Of a stretch of 19,839 nucleotides of DNA, positions 7,997 through 14,503 are shown in pieces. This DNA is from Thioalkalivibrio nitratireducens. Lineage in GTDB: Bacteria > Pseudomonadota > Gammaproteobacteria > Ectothiorhodospirales > Ectothiorhodospiraceae. The notes under the pieces are model-generated. The model did no database searches. It was not told the origin of the DNA and worked only from the letters and a program-made list of their open reading frames with translations. Position numbers and translations under genes: made by a program. Each line of letters begins with the position of its first letter. Positions within the stretch are counted from its first letter, which is position 1. Location: assembly GCA_011390385.1 (NCBI GenBank), contig JAABSN010000050.1, positions 1-19,839 of the forward strand, read 5' to 3'.

Positions 7997-8028
7997 GGGA
8001 CATAGTCCGGCACGGGACATAGTCAAGC
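7997..8028 (-). repeat. RIT right terminal inverted repeat with tandem boxes
   Basis: This is the perfect inverted partner of 4630-4661. It holds GGGACATAGTC at 7997-8007 and again at 8014-8024, with the same 17-bp pitch. It lies 102 bp upstream of the chosen start of the first recombinase gene, so recombinase binding here could also affect transcription of the trio. Confidence 0.93.
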
Positions 8029-8124
8029 CTATTGCCATCTGGCAATAGACTTGAGAGCACCGTGCGATACCTTGGCATCGAGGTGGATGACGCGTTGGAG
8101 ATGGCTGAACGGACCGAGTGCTGA
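8023..8124 (+). pseudogene. C-terminal fragment of a tyrosine integrase
   Basis: Just right of the RIT end, the plus strand encodes GNRLESTVRYLGIEVDDALE followed by MAERTEC and a stop at 8122. This is the conserved C-terminal end, including the nucleophile Tyr (VRYLG), of a widespread integrase family. In intact members a GHTK-like segment with the catalytic His precedes LESTVRYLG; here SGN stands in its place. The frame is closed by a TAG inside the RIT repeat. The rest of the gene is not found on the left side of the RIT element, so this is not a simple split by RIT insertion; a larger deletion or rearrangement must also have occurred. Confidence 0.75.
8029..8048. repeat. 20-bp palindrome abutting the RIT right end
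   Basis: CTATTGCCATCTGGCAATAG is two perfect 9-bp arms around a 2-nt centre (TC), beginning at the first base outside the right inverted repeat. It overlaps the integrase fragment, at the place where intact members encode the segment before the catalytic Tyr. It could be a target feature or chance. Confidence 0.6.
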
Positions 8125-8190
8125 TCCACCAACGCCGGTCAGCGTTCCTCGCCAGGGGCGCTGACCGGCCCTAACCGGGCACTCGGTCCG
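8110..8190. repeat. Nested double hairpin behind the integrase fragment
   Basis: Two perfect inverted repeats are nested. The outer 12-bp arms are CGGACCGAGTGC (8110-8121) and its complement at 8179-8190; the inner 11-bp arms are GCCGGTCAGCG (8134-8144) and its complement at 8159-8169, with a 14-nt loop. The integrase stop codon lies between the left arms. No T-run follows, so a classical Rho-independent terminator is unlikely. A folded single-stranded recombination site, an RNA structure or an old attachment site are all open. Confidence 0.7.
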
Positions 8191-8546
8191 CTTGGGTGAG
8201 GGTCCCCAGTCGAGCGAGGAGCGGACACCGCTGGGGCATCACTGCAAAGCTTTCGTTCAATGTCTCCGCGGGCCACGTGTAACGCACCGGATGTTGGTCA
8301 ACCTCGTGGATCACAGCGTTTCCCAGCGTGAGTAGGGGGTTCATGCCGTAACGGGTATGCAAGCTTTCCGGATCATGTCCGCCCGCGACGCGCTCAGACC
8401 GGCGCCGAAGTCGGGGGTGGGCACGCCGTGAATGGCGCGGGTGGCCATGCCTTGGCGAGGTGTGGCGAGCATAACCAATCCGTGGTCTTTCGGGACCAGA
8501 CTTGCATGTCGAAGGGGCCGGAAGCGGTACGGAAGCCCCCCCCGGG
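8191..8546. other. Unexplained stretch between hairpin and methyltransferase gene
   Basis: I find no recognisable gene here. Minus-strand fragments such as DHGLVMLATPRQGMATRAIHG and MNPLLTLGNAVIHEVDQHPV have protein-like composition but lie in different frames and match no family I know, so degraded coding DNA is possible. A run of eight C (8536-8543) sits right at the end of the methyltransferase gene. Confidence 0.4.
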
Positions 8547-9173
8547 TCATGGGTGGCACGGTCGCTCGAACAGGCAGAAATTGAAGTGCTGCACGGCACC
8601 GCTGGGTGTGGTGTGATGTTCAGTGGTATACCGGACCAGTCGCAGATCCTCACCACCCAGCGCCGCGTGAAGGCTCTCGGGCCCATAACGCATCACGGGC
8701 AGACCACTGCAGCGATCCGGTCCACTCTCCGCGAACGTGGCCACGATCACCTGCCCACCAGGTCGCAGACTCCGGCGCAAGCGGGCCACATACGCCTCCC
8801 GGTCGGATGCGGTCGTCAGAAAATGAAACACGGCCCGGTCATGCCAGAGATCAAAACGCGCTGGGGGGAGATCGGCCTTGGTGATATCCTGCGCCAGCCA
8901 CGATACCTTGCCATCGGCGTCACCCAGACGGGTCCGGGCGGTTTCAAGAGCCTGACGCGACAGATCCAGCACCGTGAGATCGTCGTATCCGGCCGTCAGC
9001 AATTCATCCGCTAGCCGCGAGGTTCCTCCCCCCACATCAATGATACCGGCGGATGGCGACAGGCCTATTTGCCGTATCCACTCCAGTGACAAACCACCGT
9101 CCTGCTGATACCAGCTAAGCGAGTCGTCCGGTCGACTGGCATAGACTTCATCCCAGTGCGCTTTGTCAGGCAT
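8547..9173 (-). CDS. Class I SAM-dependent methyltransferase
   Basis: This 208-residue cytoplasmic protein has the full class I methyltransferase core: WDEVYASRPDDSLSWYQQ at the N-terminus, motif I as IIDVGGGTSRLADELL (about residue 44), an acidic end to strand 2 (LTVLDLS), AQDITKADL as motif III, DLWHDRAVFHFL as motif IV and LRPGGQVIVATF as motif V. The WD-x-VY...SWYQ opening occurs in many uncharacterised small-molecule and protein methyltransferases. No substrate can be assigned. The C-terminus (HFNFCLFERP) is a typical final beta strand, so the protein looks complete. The start ATG has only a weak ribosome site. It stands alone, divergent from the ArsR gene, with 359 nt between starts. 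Confidence 0.88.
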   Translation of the reverse strand: MPDKAHWDEVYASRPDDSLSWYQQDGGLSLEWIRQIGLSPSAGIIDVGGGTSRLADELLTAGYDDLTVLDLSRQALETARTRLGDADGKVSWLAQDITKADLPPARFDLWHDRAVFHFLTTASDREAYVARLRRSLRPGGQVIVATFAESGPDRCSGLPVMRYGPESLHAALGGEDLRLVRYTTEHHTTPSGAVQHFNFCLFERPCHP

Positions 9174-9326
9174 GGCGGTTACTCATTCATGGCTATCCGC
9201 TAACCGACCCCGTGTGGGCAACGAGGTGTCCAGAGGAGACGGCCATACAAGGTCTTGTAGTGCAGGGTTTCATTCCTGTTGGTCGTTGACGTGACGCTGG
9301 GAAGGCGGCGGGATGATCGGGTCGGC

Positions 9327-9346
9327 CGGCATCCGCGCGGATGCCG
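9327..9346. repeat. 20-bp perfect palindrome in the divergent spacer
   Basis: CGGCATCCGCGCGGATGCCG reads identically on both strands. It lies between the methyltransferase start and the ArsR-rhodanese gene. It may form a hairpin or act as a dimeric regulator site; it has no T-tract. An AT-rich segment just downstream (9375-9418) is the likeliest place for a promoter, but I cannot name convincing -35/-10 boxes. Confidence 0.5.
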
Positions 9347-9532
9347 TCCTCGGGTTTGCGGCAAAGGCGCTACCCTATTATTCCAACATCCTTTTGTCCA
9401 ATGAACATAGCATAAAGACCTACGGTAGTCCTGCTGTTACTCACCGGGTTGGTCGCTGCGTGCGCATTGCATCAATGTTCGTTAGAATTTGCTGATCAAT
9501 CCGCCGAGGTATCGGCCTGTGGCGATCCGCAC

Positions 9533-10210
9533 ATGAATGCAATCCAGACCTCCTCAAAGACCCAGTTGTTCACCCATTTTTCTCGGGTGGCCAAGGCGCT
9601 CGCGAGCCCGGTGCGCCTGGAACTCCTGGAGGCGCTGGCACAGGGCGAGCACAGTGTGGACGAACTGGCCCGTGCGGCCGGGGCCCCTATGGCGAACGCC
9701 TCTCACCATCTGCAGGTCCTGCGCGATGGCGGCCTCGTCCATTCCCGTCGGGACGGTGTGCAGGTCATCTACTCCCTGAGGGACGAGACCGAAATTACGC
9801 AGATCATCGCGGGCATCCACCGCATCGCGGAGGCGCAGCTCGCGGAGGTGGACCGCATCGCTCGCGAGGCCTTTACCAGTCGGGATACCGTGACCCCGAT
9901 GGATCCGCGCAAGGTGATGAAGCTGGCGCGCCGCGGCGAAGTGACCGTGATCGACGTACGGCCGCGTGACGAATTCCATGCCGGTCGCGTCAAGGGTGCC
10001 ATCAACATCCCGCTGGAAGAGCTGGGGCAGCATCTGGGCCACCTGCCTCGTGAGCGCGAAATCGTGGCCTACTGCCGTGGTCCCTACTGCGTGTTGTCCT
10101 TTGACGCGGTCGACGAGCTGCGCCGGCAGGGGTTTCGAGCGCGGCGACTCGACGCAGGCTATCCCGAATGGAAGGCTGCCCGCCTGCCCGTGGCCCGGGC
10201 GACGCGCTAG
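9533..10210 (+). CDS. ArsR/SmtB regulator fused to rhodanese domain
   Basis: This 225-residue protein has two domains. Residues 1-100 form an ArsR winged helix with ALASPVRLELLEAL, SVDELARAAG, NASHHLQVLRDGGLV and a wing RRDGVQVIYSL. Residues 120-222 form a rhodanese domain (VTVIDVRPRDEF, GRVKGAINIPLEEL), with active-site loop CRGPYC; catalytic Cys181, second Cys186. The natural reading is that the rhodanese cysteine senses or takes up sulfane sulfur and controls DNA binding; direct proof in this family is limited as far as I know. ATG at 9533 is chosen because the family begins near here; the in-frame extension upstream encodes unrelated sequence. The ribosome site is weak. The next genes are a di-iron hydroxylase and a second rhodanese fusion, its probable targets. 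Confidence 0.9.
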   Translation: MNAIQTSSKTQLFTHFSRVAKALASPVRLELLEALAQGEHSVDELARAAGAPMANASHHLQVLRDGGLVHSRRDGVQVIYSLRDETEITQIIAGIHRIAEAQLAEVDRIAREAFTSRDTVTPMDPRKVMKLARRGEVTVIDVRPRDEFHAGRVKGAINIPLEELGQHLGHLPREREIVAYCRGPYCVLSFDAVDELRRQGFRARRLDAGYPEWKAARLPVARATR

Positions 10211-10394
10211 GGGCAGCCTCGGTCTGACAGGCTCCTATCTATTGGGCCGCATCGAACACCGGCCGCGCCCCCGGCGACGCGTTGGCCGATCCTCCTGGGT
10301 GGCTCCCCGGCCATAGCCGGCCCCCGCGAGGTCGCGTCACGTTCCGAGACTCCCCGCTCTTCCCCTCGCGGACTTGACGGACCTCCGCTGCCCC

Positions 10395-10425
10395 GTTTAT
10401 TGTTCAAACGACCATTTGAATAAAC
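10395..10425. promoter_or_regulatory. Palindromic operator-like site before the desaturase gene
   Basis: TTCAAA-N6-TTTGAA (10403-10408 and 10415-10420) is flanked by GTTTATT and AATAAAC, so the dyad extends over 31 bp with a 2-nt offset. It is AT-rich in GC-rich DNA and ends about 30 nt before the start of the sterol-desaturase gene. CAAAC-N4-ATTTG resembles TetR-type (PsrA-like) operators. The upstream ArsR-rhodanese protein is an equally good candidate binder. Confidence 0.55.
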
Positions 10426-10456
10426 GCGCTTTTGTAATCCAGCGAGGGGAACGGTG

Positions 10457-11353
10457 ATGGTTCAATGGTTTCTGGAACAGGAGCCGGTCGTGCGCCTGGG
10501 CTTCCTGTTCGGCATGGCCGGAATCATGGCGGTATGGGAGGTACTCGCGCCGCGCCGGGTGCTGACCATCGGCAAGGCCTATCGCTGGGCCAACAACTGG
10601 GGCATCGTCATCATCAATACGGTGCTGACCCGGCTGATCTTCCCGGCCGGCGCGGTCGGTCTGGCGTTCTTCGTGGAAAGCCAGGGCTGGGGTCTGCTGC
10701 AGGTGCAGGACCTGCCGTTCTGGATCGCGATACTGATTGCACTGGTGATCCTCGACTTCGCGATCTGGGCGCAGCACGTGATGTTTCATGCGGTGCCGGC
10801 GTTGTGGCGGCTGCACCGCATGCACCATGCCGACCTCGACTTCGACCTGACCACCGGCCTGCGCTTCCACCCGATCGAGATCCTGCTGTCCTTCGTGATC
10901 AAGGCCGGCGTGATCGTGATGATCGGGGCCCCGGTGATCGCGGTGCTGATCTTCGAGATCGTCCTGAGCTCGCTGGCGCTGTTCAACCACTCGAACGTGC
11001 GCATCCCGACCGGGATCGACCGTGTGCTGCGGTGGTTCATCGTGACCCCGGACTTCCACCGGGTACACCATTCCTGGTATCCGCACGAAACCAACTCCAA
11101 CTTCGGCTTCAACCTGTCACTCTGGGACCGGCTGCTCGGCACCTACCGCGCCCAGCCGCAGGACGGCCACGAGGGCATGACCATCGGCATCAACCTGTTC
11201 CGCGATCCCTCCTGGGAACGCCTGGACCGGATGCTGGTGCAGCCCTTCATCGGTCCTGCGGACAGCTACCCGATCAACCGAAGGCCCGAGGGCGAGGTTG
11301 CGACCTGGCCGCCATCCAGTGAGGCGGCCGGCAAAGCGGAAACGACCCGATGA
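10457..11353 (+). CDS. Sterol desaturase/fatty acid hydroxylase family membrane protein
   Basis: This 298-residue integral membrane di-iron oxygenase has at least four hydrophobic segments. The eight-histidine-type metal site is clear: HVMFH (107-111), HRMHH (120-124), a lone His in FNHSN (about 178) and HRVHH (201-205). Family members hydroxylate or desaturate lipid chains using O2 in the inner membrane; the lipid substrate here is unknown. ATG at 10457 is chosen over GTG 10454 because GAGGGGA lies 6 nt upstream. It overlaps the next gene by 4 nt (ATGA), so the two are translationally coupled. The palindrome just upstream suggests regulation at this promoter. Confidence 0.9.
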   Translation: MVQWFLEQEPVVRLGFLFGMAGIMAVWEVLAPRRVLTIGKAYRWANNWGIVIINTVLTRLIFPAGAVGLAFFVESQGWGLLQVQDLPFWIAILIALVILDFAIWAQHVMFHAVPALWRLHRMHHADLDFDLTTGLRFHPIEILLSFVIKAGVIVMIGAPVIAVLIFEIVLSSLALFNHSNVRIPTGIDRVLRWFIVTPDFHRVHHSWYPHETNSNFGFNLSLWDRLLGTYRAQPQDGHEGMTIGINLFRDPSWERLDRMLVQPFIGPADSYPINRRPEGEVATWPPSSEAAGKAETTR

Positions 11354-12321
11354 GGTTCTGGCCCTGGCTCCGGATCGGGCTGCTCACCGGTCTGCTCATC
11401 GCGATCAGCTTTGCGGTGGCCTTTCGGGAACAGATCGATTATGCCGCGCTGGAGGCCTGGATCGCCGGATTCGGCATCACGGCTCCGCTGGTGTTCGTAG
11501 CGGTGTACGCGCTGGCCTCGGTGCTGTTTCTGCCCGGCATGGTGATGACGCTCGCGGGCGGGGCACTGTTCGGGCCCGTCTGGGGTACGCTGATCAACCT
11601 GTTCGGCGCGACGCTGGGCGCGACCGCGGCCTTTTTGGTCGCGCGTTACCTCGGGGCCGACTGGATATCCCAACGCCTGGGCGGCCGGCTGAAGGAACTG
11701 GTGGCTGGGGTCGAGGCCGAAGGCTGGCGCTTCGTGGCCTTCGTGCGGCTGGTACCGCTGTTCCCCTACAACCTGCTGAACTATGCGCTGGGCCTGACGC
11801 GCATCCGCCTGCTCGCTTACATCATTGCGACCTTCGTGTTCATGGCGCCCGGTGCCTTCGCCTACACCTACCTGGGGTACGCCGGACGCCAGGCCATCGC
11901 CGGTGGCGAGGCCGCGATCCAGACCGGGCTGATCGCGCTGGCGCTGCTCGCCGCAGTCGCCTTCATCCCACGGCTGGTCAAGCGGCTGCGCGTGCCCGCG
12001 GAGTGGCTGACGGCGCAGGAACTCGCGCGAGATCTGGCAGGTGACTCGGCACCGGTGGTCGTGGATGTCCGTAGTCCTCAGGAATTCACCGGCGAACACG
12101 GCCATATCGAAGGCGCGCTCAACCTGCCCCTCGATCAACTCGATGCGCGGCAGCAAGAGATTCCCACCGATCGCCCCTTGGCACTCGTATGTCATACCGA
12201 CCGCCGCTCGCGAACCGCGGCGCGGCTCCTGCATGCGCGCGGTTTTCGGGATCTGCACATCGTGCGCGAGGGGATGACGGCGTGGCGGGCCATCGAAGGA
12301 TCCAGACCAAACGCGGATTGA
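11350..12321 (+). CDS. TVP38/TMEM64 (VTT/SNARE-associated) membrane protein fused to rhodanese
   Basis: This 323-residue protein is a fusion. Residues 1-210 form a DedA-like VTT domain: LFLPGMVMTLAGGALFGPVWGTLINLFGATLGATAAFLVARYLG, then the FVRLVPLFPYNLLNYALGLT motif typical of TVP38/TMEM64 proteins. Residues about 225-318 form a rhodanese domain (VVVDVRSPQEFTGEHGHIEGALNLP) with catalytic Cys281 in VCHTDRRSRTAA, facing the cytoplasm if usual topology holds. VTT proteins are linked to lipid scrambling/transport across the membrane, and rhodaneses carry persulfides. It is coupled by a 4-nt overlap to the hydroxylase gene, so lipid remodelling tied to sulfur state is a fair inference. No complete terminator is seen after the stop. 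Confidence 0.92.
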   Translation: MRFWPWLRIGLLTGLLIAISFAVAFREQIDYAALEAWIAGFGITAPLVFVAVYALASVLFLPGMVMTLAGGALFGPVWGTLINLFGATLGATAAFLVARYLGADWISQRLGGRLKELVAGVEAEGWRFVAFVRLVPLFPYNLLNYALGLTRIRLLAYIIATFVFMAPGAFAYTYLGYAGRQAIAGGEAAIQTGLIALALLAAVAFIPRLVKRLRVPAEWLTAQELARDLAGDSAPVVVDVRSPQEFTGEHGHIEGALNLPLDQLDARQQEIPTDRPLALVCHTDRRSRTAARLLHARGFRDLHIVREGMTAWRAIEGSRPNAD

Positions 12322-12477
12322 GATATCTCATGGCGTTGCAGGCCGGGCCCATTTTGGAGCAGAAAGAAGTGCTGCGACCTGACCGCTCTTGGTTCAAGTA
12401 CGGACGCCGATTTTATTGTGCTCGGGGCCCGCTCAGGGTCCGCTAGAGACACCCGGTGACCGATGGTGGCAGTTGCC

Positions 12478-12507
12478 GGCCCTTATGGAAAGCTTTCCAT
12501 GAGGGCC
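12478..12507. repeat. 30-bp near-perfect palindrome at the MITE left border
   Basis: GGCCCTTATGGAAAG is followed directly by CTTTCCATGAGGGCC; only one base pair is mismatched. It overlaps the first 6 bp of the left repeat and contains a third TTATGGAAAG box (12483-12492) facing its own inverse. It looks like a head-to-head junction of two element ends, possibly a scar of an earlier excision or insertion. Confidence 0.75.
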
Positions 12508-12539
12508 GTTATGCAAAGTCCTAGATTATGGAAAGTAGC
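12502..12539 (+). repeat. MITE left inverted repeat
   Basis: It begins AGGGCCGTTATGCAAAGTCC and continues through GATTATGGAAAGT; mismatches to the right copy are at 12523 and 12537. The two TTATG boxes start at 12509 and 12526. Confidence 0.88.
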
Positions 12540-12850
12540 CGGGTCCACCGCACACCAACCGGCGGAGCGCAGCGGTTGGCGTGAGGTTTGGGATTTCCAT
12601 AATCACAGGGCTTCGAGAAAGTCCATGAGTGTGTCTGGAGTCCAGTGGCGGTGGATTCCGGTCTTGGATTATTCAGGCATCGGCACGGCGGGGGCCTGTT
12701 CGACCGAGATGGGCCACTGAGTGGCTCTGCTCCTAAGCGGCGCCGGACGTTGAATCACCCATCCAGGATCCTCAAAATTATGTCAAGCTCGCCGCGGGAC
12801 TACCGCCGAGCATTCCGCTACCTGCTGTGCTCCGAGCCGCGATCGCCGCA

Positions 12851-12888
12851 GCCACTTTCCATAATCGAGGACTTTGCATAACGGCCCT
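12851..12888 (-). repeat. MITE right inverted repeat
   Basis: This is the inverted partner of 12502-12539, with CTTTCCATAA at 12855-12864 and CTTTGCATAA at 12872-12881, again at 17-bp pitch. Confidence 0.88.
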
Positions 12889-13288
12889 AAGCGGGCACCC
12901 GGACTGCGGTGACGAAGGACGGCAAAATGGTTGAAAGAGGTCACCTGTCCGGACCGGAAAACCCATCGACCAAAAGAGGCTGGCCTACACGGCCGCGGCC
13001 ACACGGTCCTAAAAGGAGAGTCCTCTCGCCGATCACGGCGTCGAGGGAAACACCAGCGGTGGGAAAATGGGTCTACCAGAGACTGGCTCCCTCAATACTA
13101 CAACGCGAGACCTCGCCCCATGCGCTTCACTCCTTCAGCGCATCCAGACGCCGTTCGTCCGGCAAGCGCTGGGGCGCGCGTCCCTCGCCCTGACCGCGTA
13201 CCGCCTCACTACGCTCCGCCCGCAAGGGTCTCCGATGATTGAAGCAGGGAAACCCCATGGCAACGGCACCGTGGTTTCCAGCTTTTCG

Positions 13289-13540
13289 CTATGCCCACCA
13301 CCCCCTTGTAGGCTCTCTCGGCAAAGTGCGGTTCAGCTCGTCCACACCGAGACCCTGGAGCTTGTAAGCAGCCACTTCAGCGTTCGGGCGGCGGACGTCC
13401 AGCATGTCGGCCAAGCCTTGATCGCGTAGCAAGGCAAGGCCAATCATCTGCCAGACTTCATCAACACCACCTTCAACGATCCCACGATACCCAAGACCTA
13501 CCGGGTGGCGGCGCTCAGCGGCTACAATCGCGTGGCCCAA
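13289..13540 (-). pseudogene. Unidentified protein-like frame, possibly a gene remnant
   Basis: A minus-strand frame of 83 codons reads, in part, YRGIVEGGVDEVWQMIGLAL and later MLDVRRPNAEVAAYKLQGLG, which has the helical, balanced composition of a real protein rather than a GC shadow. I do not recognise the family. It ends in low-complexity residues (PTRGWWA) that look like read-through into unrelated DNA, suggesting a truncated gene. It overlaps the possible upstream extension of the Hen1-like gene on the other strand. The rest of 12889-13288 shows no gene; it holds a short inverted repeat GGAAACC...GGTTTCC (13249-13280). Confidence 0.3.
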
Positions 13541-13561
13541 CGAGACGATGACGAACTACGG

Positions 13562-14323
13562 ATGAGGCACCCGAAAAGAGGCTCGTTCTCGCCACCCGCC
13601 GACGAGCACTATCAGTCCATGATGCCAAGCGACGCGGATTCGCTAGACGACGATCGCCACTCGGTTGTGCTGGAAACGCTGCTGGCGGCCGGGGCGCGGA
13701 GCGTGCTCGATCTGGGCTGTGGCGCCGGCCTCCTGCTTGTCAGGATGCTCCGTCATCGCCAGTTCCGATGCATCGTCGGGCTGGAGCGCTGTGCGCTGGC
13801 GCTTGCCGAGGCGCGTCATCGCTGCGACAGCGAAGACGCCGGGGAGCGGCTAGCGCTGCTCCACGGCTCGTTCACCGACAAGGACGAGCGGTTGACGGGC
13901 TTCGATGCGGCGGTCCTGGTGGAGACCATCGAGCACGTCAGCCCGCACCGGCTCTCCGCCGTGGAGCAGGCGGTATTCGGCTGCTACCGGCCGCCTCTCG
14001 TGCTGTTGACCACGCCGAACGCCGAGTACAACGTGCTCTACGGCATGGCTCCGGGCGAGTTTCGCCACCCGGATCACCGCTTCGAGTGGACCCGGGCGAA
14101 GTTCAAGACCTGGGCGCGCGGTGTGGCCGCACGCAACGGCTATCACGTCCTTTTCCGCGAGATCGGCGAGCTGCACCCGACCTTGGGTCGCGAGACCCAG
14201 ATCGCGCGCTTTCAGCTGGAGCCGGTAGCTGACCGGGGCGCTCTAGAGCCCACCTCGGTAAAGCCGTTGAGTTTCAGTCGCCGTGGAGATCGGGAGGAGA
14301 TCGATTCGCCTGGGCAGCTATGA
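13562..14323 (+). CDS. Hen1-like RNA 3'-terminal 2'-O-methyltransferase, stand-alone
   Basis: This is a 253-residue protein. SAM-binding motif I is SVLDLGCGAGLLLVRML (about residues 47-62). The metal site of Hen1 enzymes is present: ETIEH (Glu121, Glu124, His125) and a His in GEFRHPDHRFEWTR (His169, with His172 nearby), after TTPNAEYN. In Hen1 these residues bind a divalent metal that positions the 2'-OH of the RNA 3' end. Bacterial Hen1 described with the Pnkp repair ligase also has an N-terminal domain; that domain and Pnkp are both absent here, so this resembles the catalytic half only. ATG at 13562 is preferred; GTG 13505 and ATG 13619 are alternatives, and none has a strong ribosome site. 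The RNA substrate is unknown. The last 30 residues look unconserved. Confidence 0.82.
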   Translation: MRHPKRGSFSPPADEHYQSMMPSDADSLDDDRHSVVLETLLAAGARSVLDLGCGAGLLLVRMLRHRQFRCIVGLERCALALAEARHRCDSEDAGERLALLHGSFTDKDERLTGFDAAVLVETIEHVSPHRLSAVEQAVFGCYRPPLVLLTTPNAEYNVLYGMAPGEFRHPDHRFEWTRAKFKTWARGVAARNGYHVLFREIGELHPTLGRETQIARFQLEPVADRGALEPTSVKPLSFSRRGDREEIDSPGQL

Positions 14324-14503
14324 TCGGGTGCCACTCCAGTGACCGCTTGGGCCGGGGTTGATGCCGGAGACAGGTTAAGAAATCCCGAACCGCCATCCTC
14401 CAAGATCACAAGCCAGAAGCCAGAAGCCTGCGTGGGTGTGCAACATGGCCGTTGCCACACCCGTAAGATGAGGGTCCCATTCCCACTCGGCAGGAGCCAT
14501 CCC

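Larger units (their letters stand above)
4630..8028 (-). mobile_element. RIT (recombinase-in-trio) element, apparently complete
   Basis: A 3.4-kb unit is bounded by perfect 32-bp inverted repeats (4630-4661 and 7997-8028). It contains only three tyrosine recombinase genes on the minus strand, each overlapping the next by 4 nt (ATGA). This is the defining organisation of RIT elements, and it resembles the TnpA/TnpB arrangement of Tn554-like transposons. All three proteins keep the Arg, Lys, His-x-x-Arg, His and Tyr catalytic set, so the element could still be active. There are no cargo genes. I see no obvious target duplication; tyrosine recombinases usually make none. The left flank is degraded DNA and the right flank joins an integrase C-terminal fragment. 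Confidence 0.9.
12502..12888. mobile_element. MITE-like non-autonomous element, 387 bp
   Basis: 38-bp inverted repeats (12502-12539 and 12851-12888, 36 of 38 identical) bound a 387-bp segment without a gene large enough for a transposase. Each end holds TTATGCAAAG and TTATGGAAAG in tandem at 17-bp pitch. Inside are a further box copy (12594-12604, TTTCCATAATC, inverted relative to the left end) and a hairpin (12551-12561 with 12573-12583, one mismatch). Short minus-strand remnants such as HRHWTPDTLMDFLEAL before a stop at 12603 look protein-like, so it may be an internally deleted larger element. No target duplication is evident. The paired-box ends point to mobilisation by tyrosine recombinases rather than a DDE transposase; this is inference. 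Confidence 0.75.

Noticed and set aside
8110..8190. Integron attC site
   Set aside because: The nested stems look attC-like in shape, but the left RYYYAAC and right GTTRRRY core boxes are not in place, and no integron integrase or cassette array is present.
8536..8543. Run of eight C as a phase-variation tract in the methyltransferase gene
   Set aside because: It lies just past the stop codon of the methyltransferase frame, so slippage would not change the protein's core; only a 3' read-through effect could follow.
12551..12583. attC-like hairpin inside the MITE
   Set aside because: The stem is good, but the flanking sequence does not fit the attC core consensus; it is better explained as an internal hairpin of the MITE.
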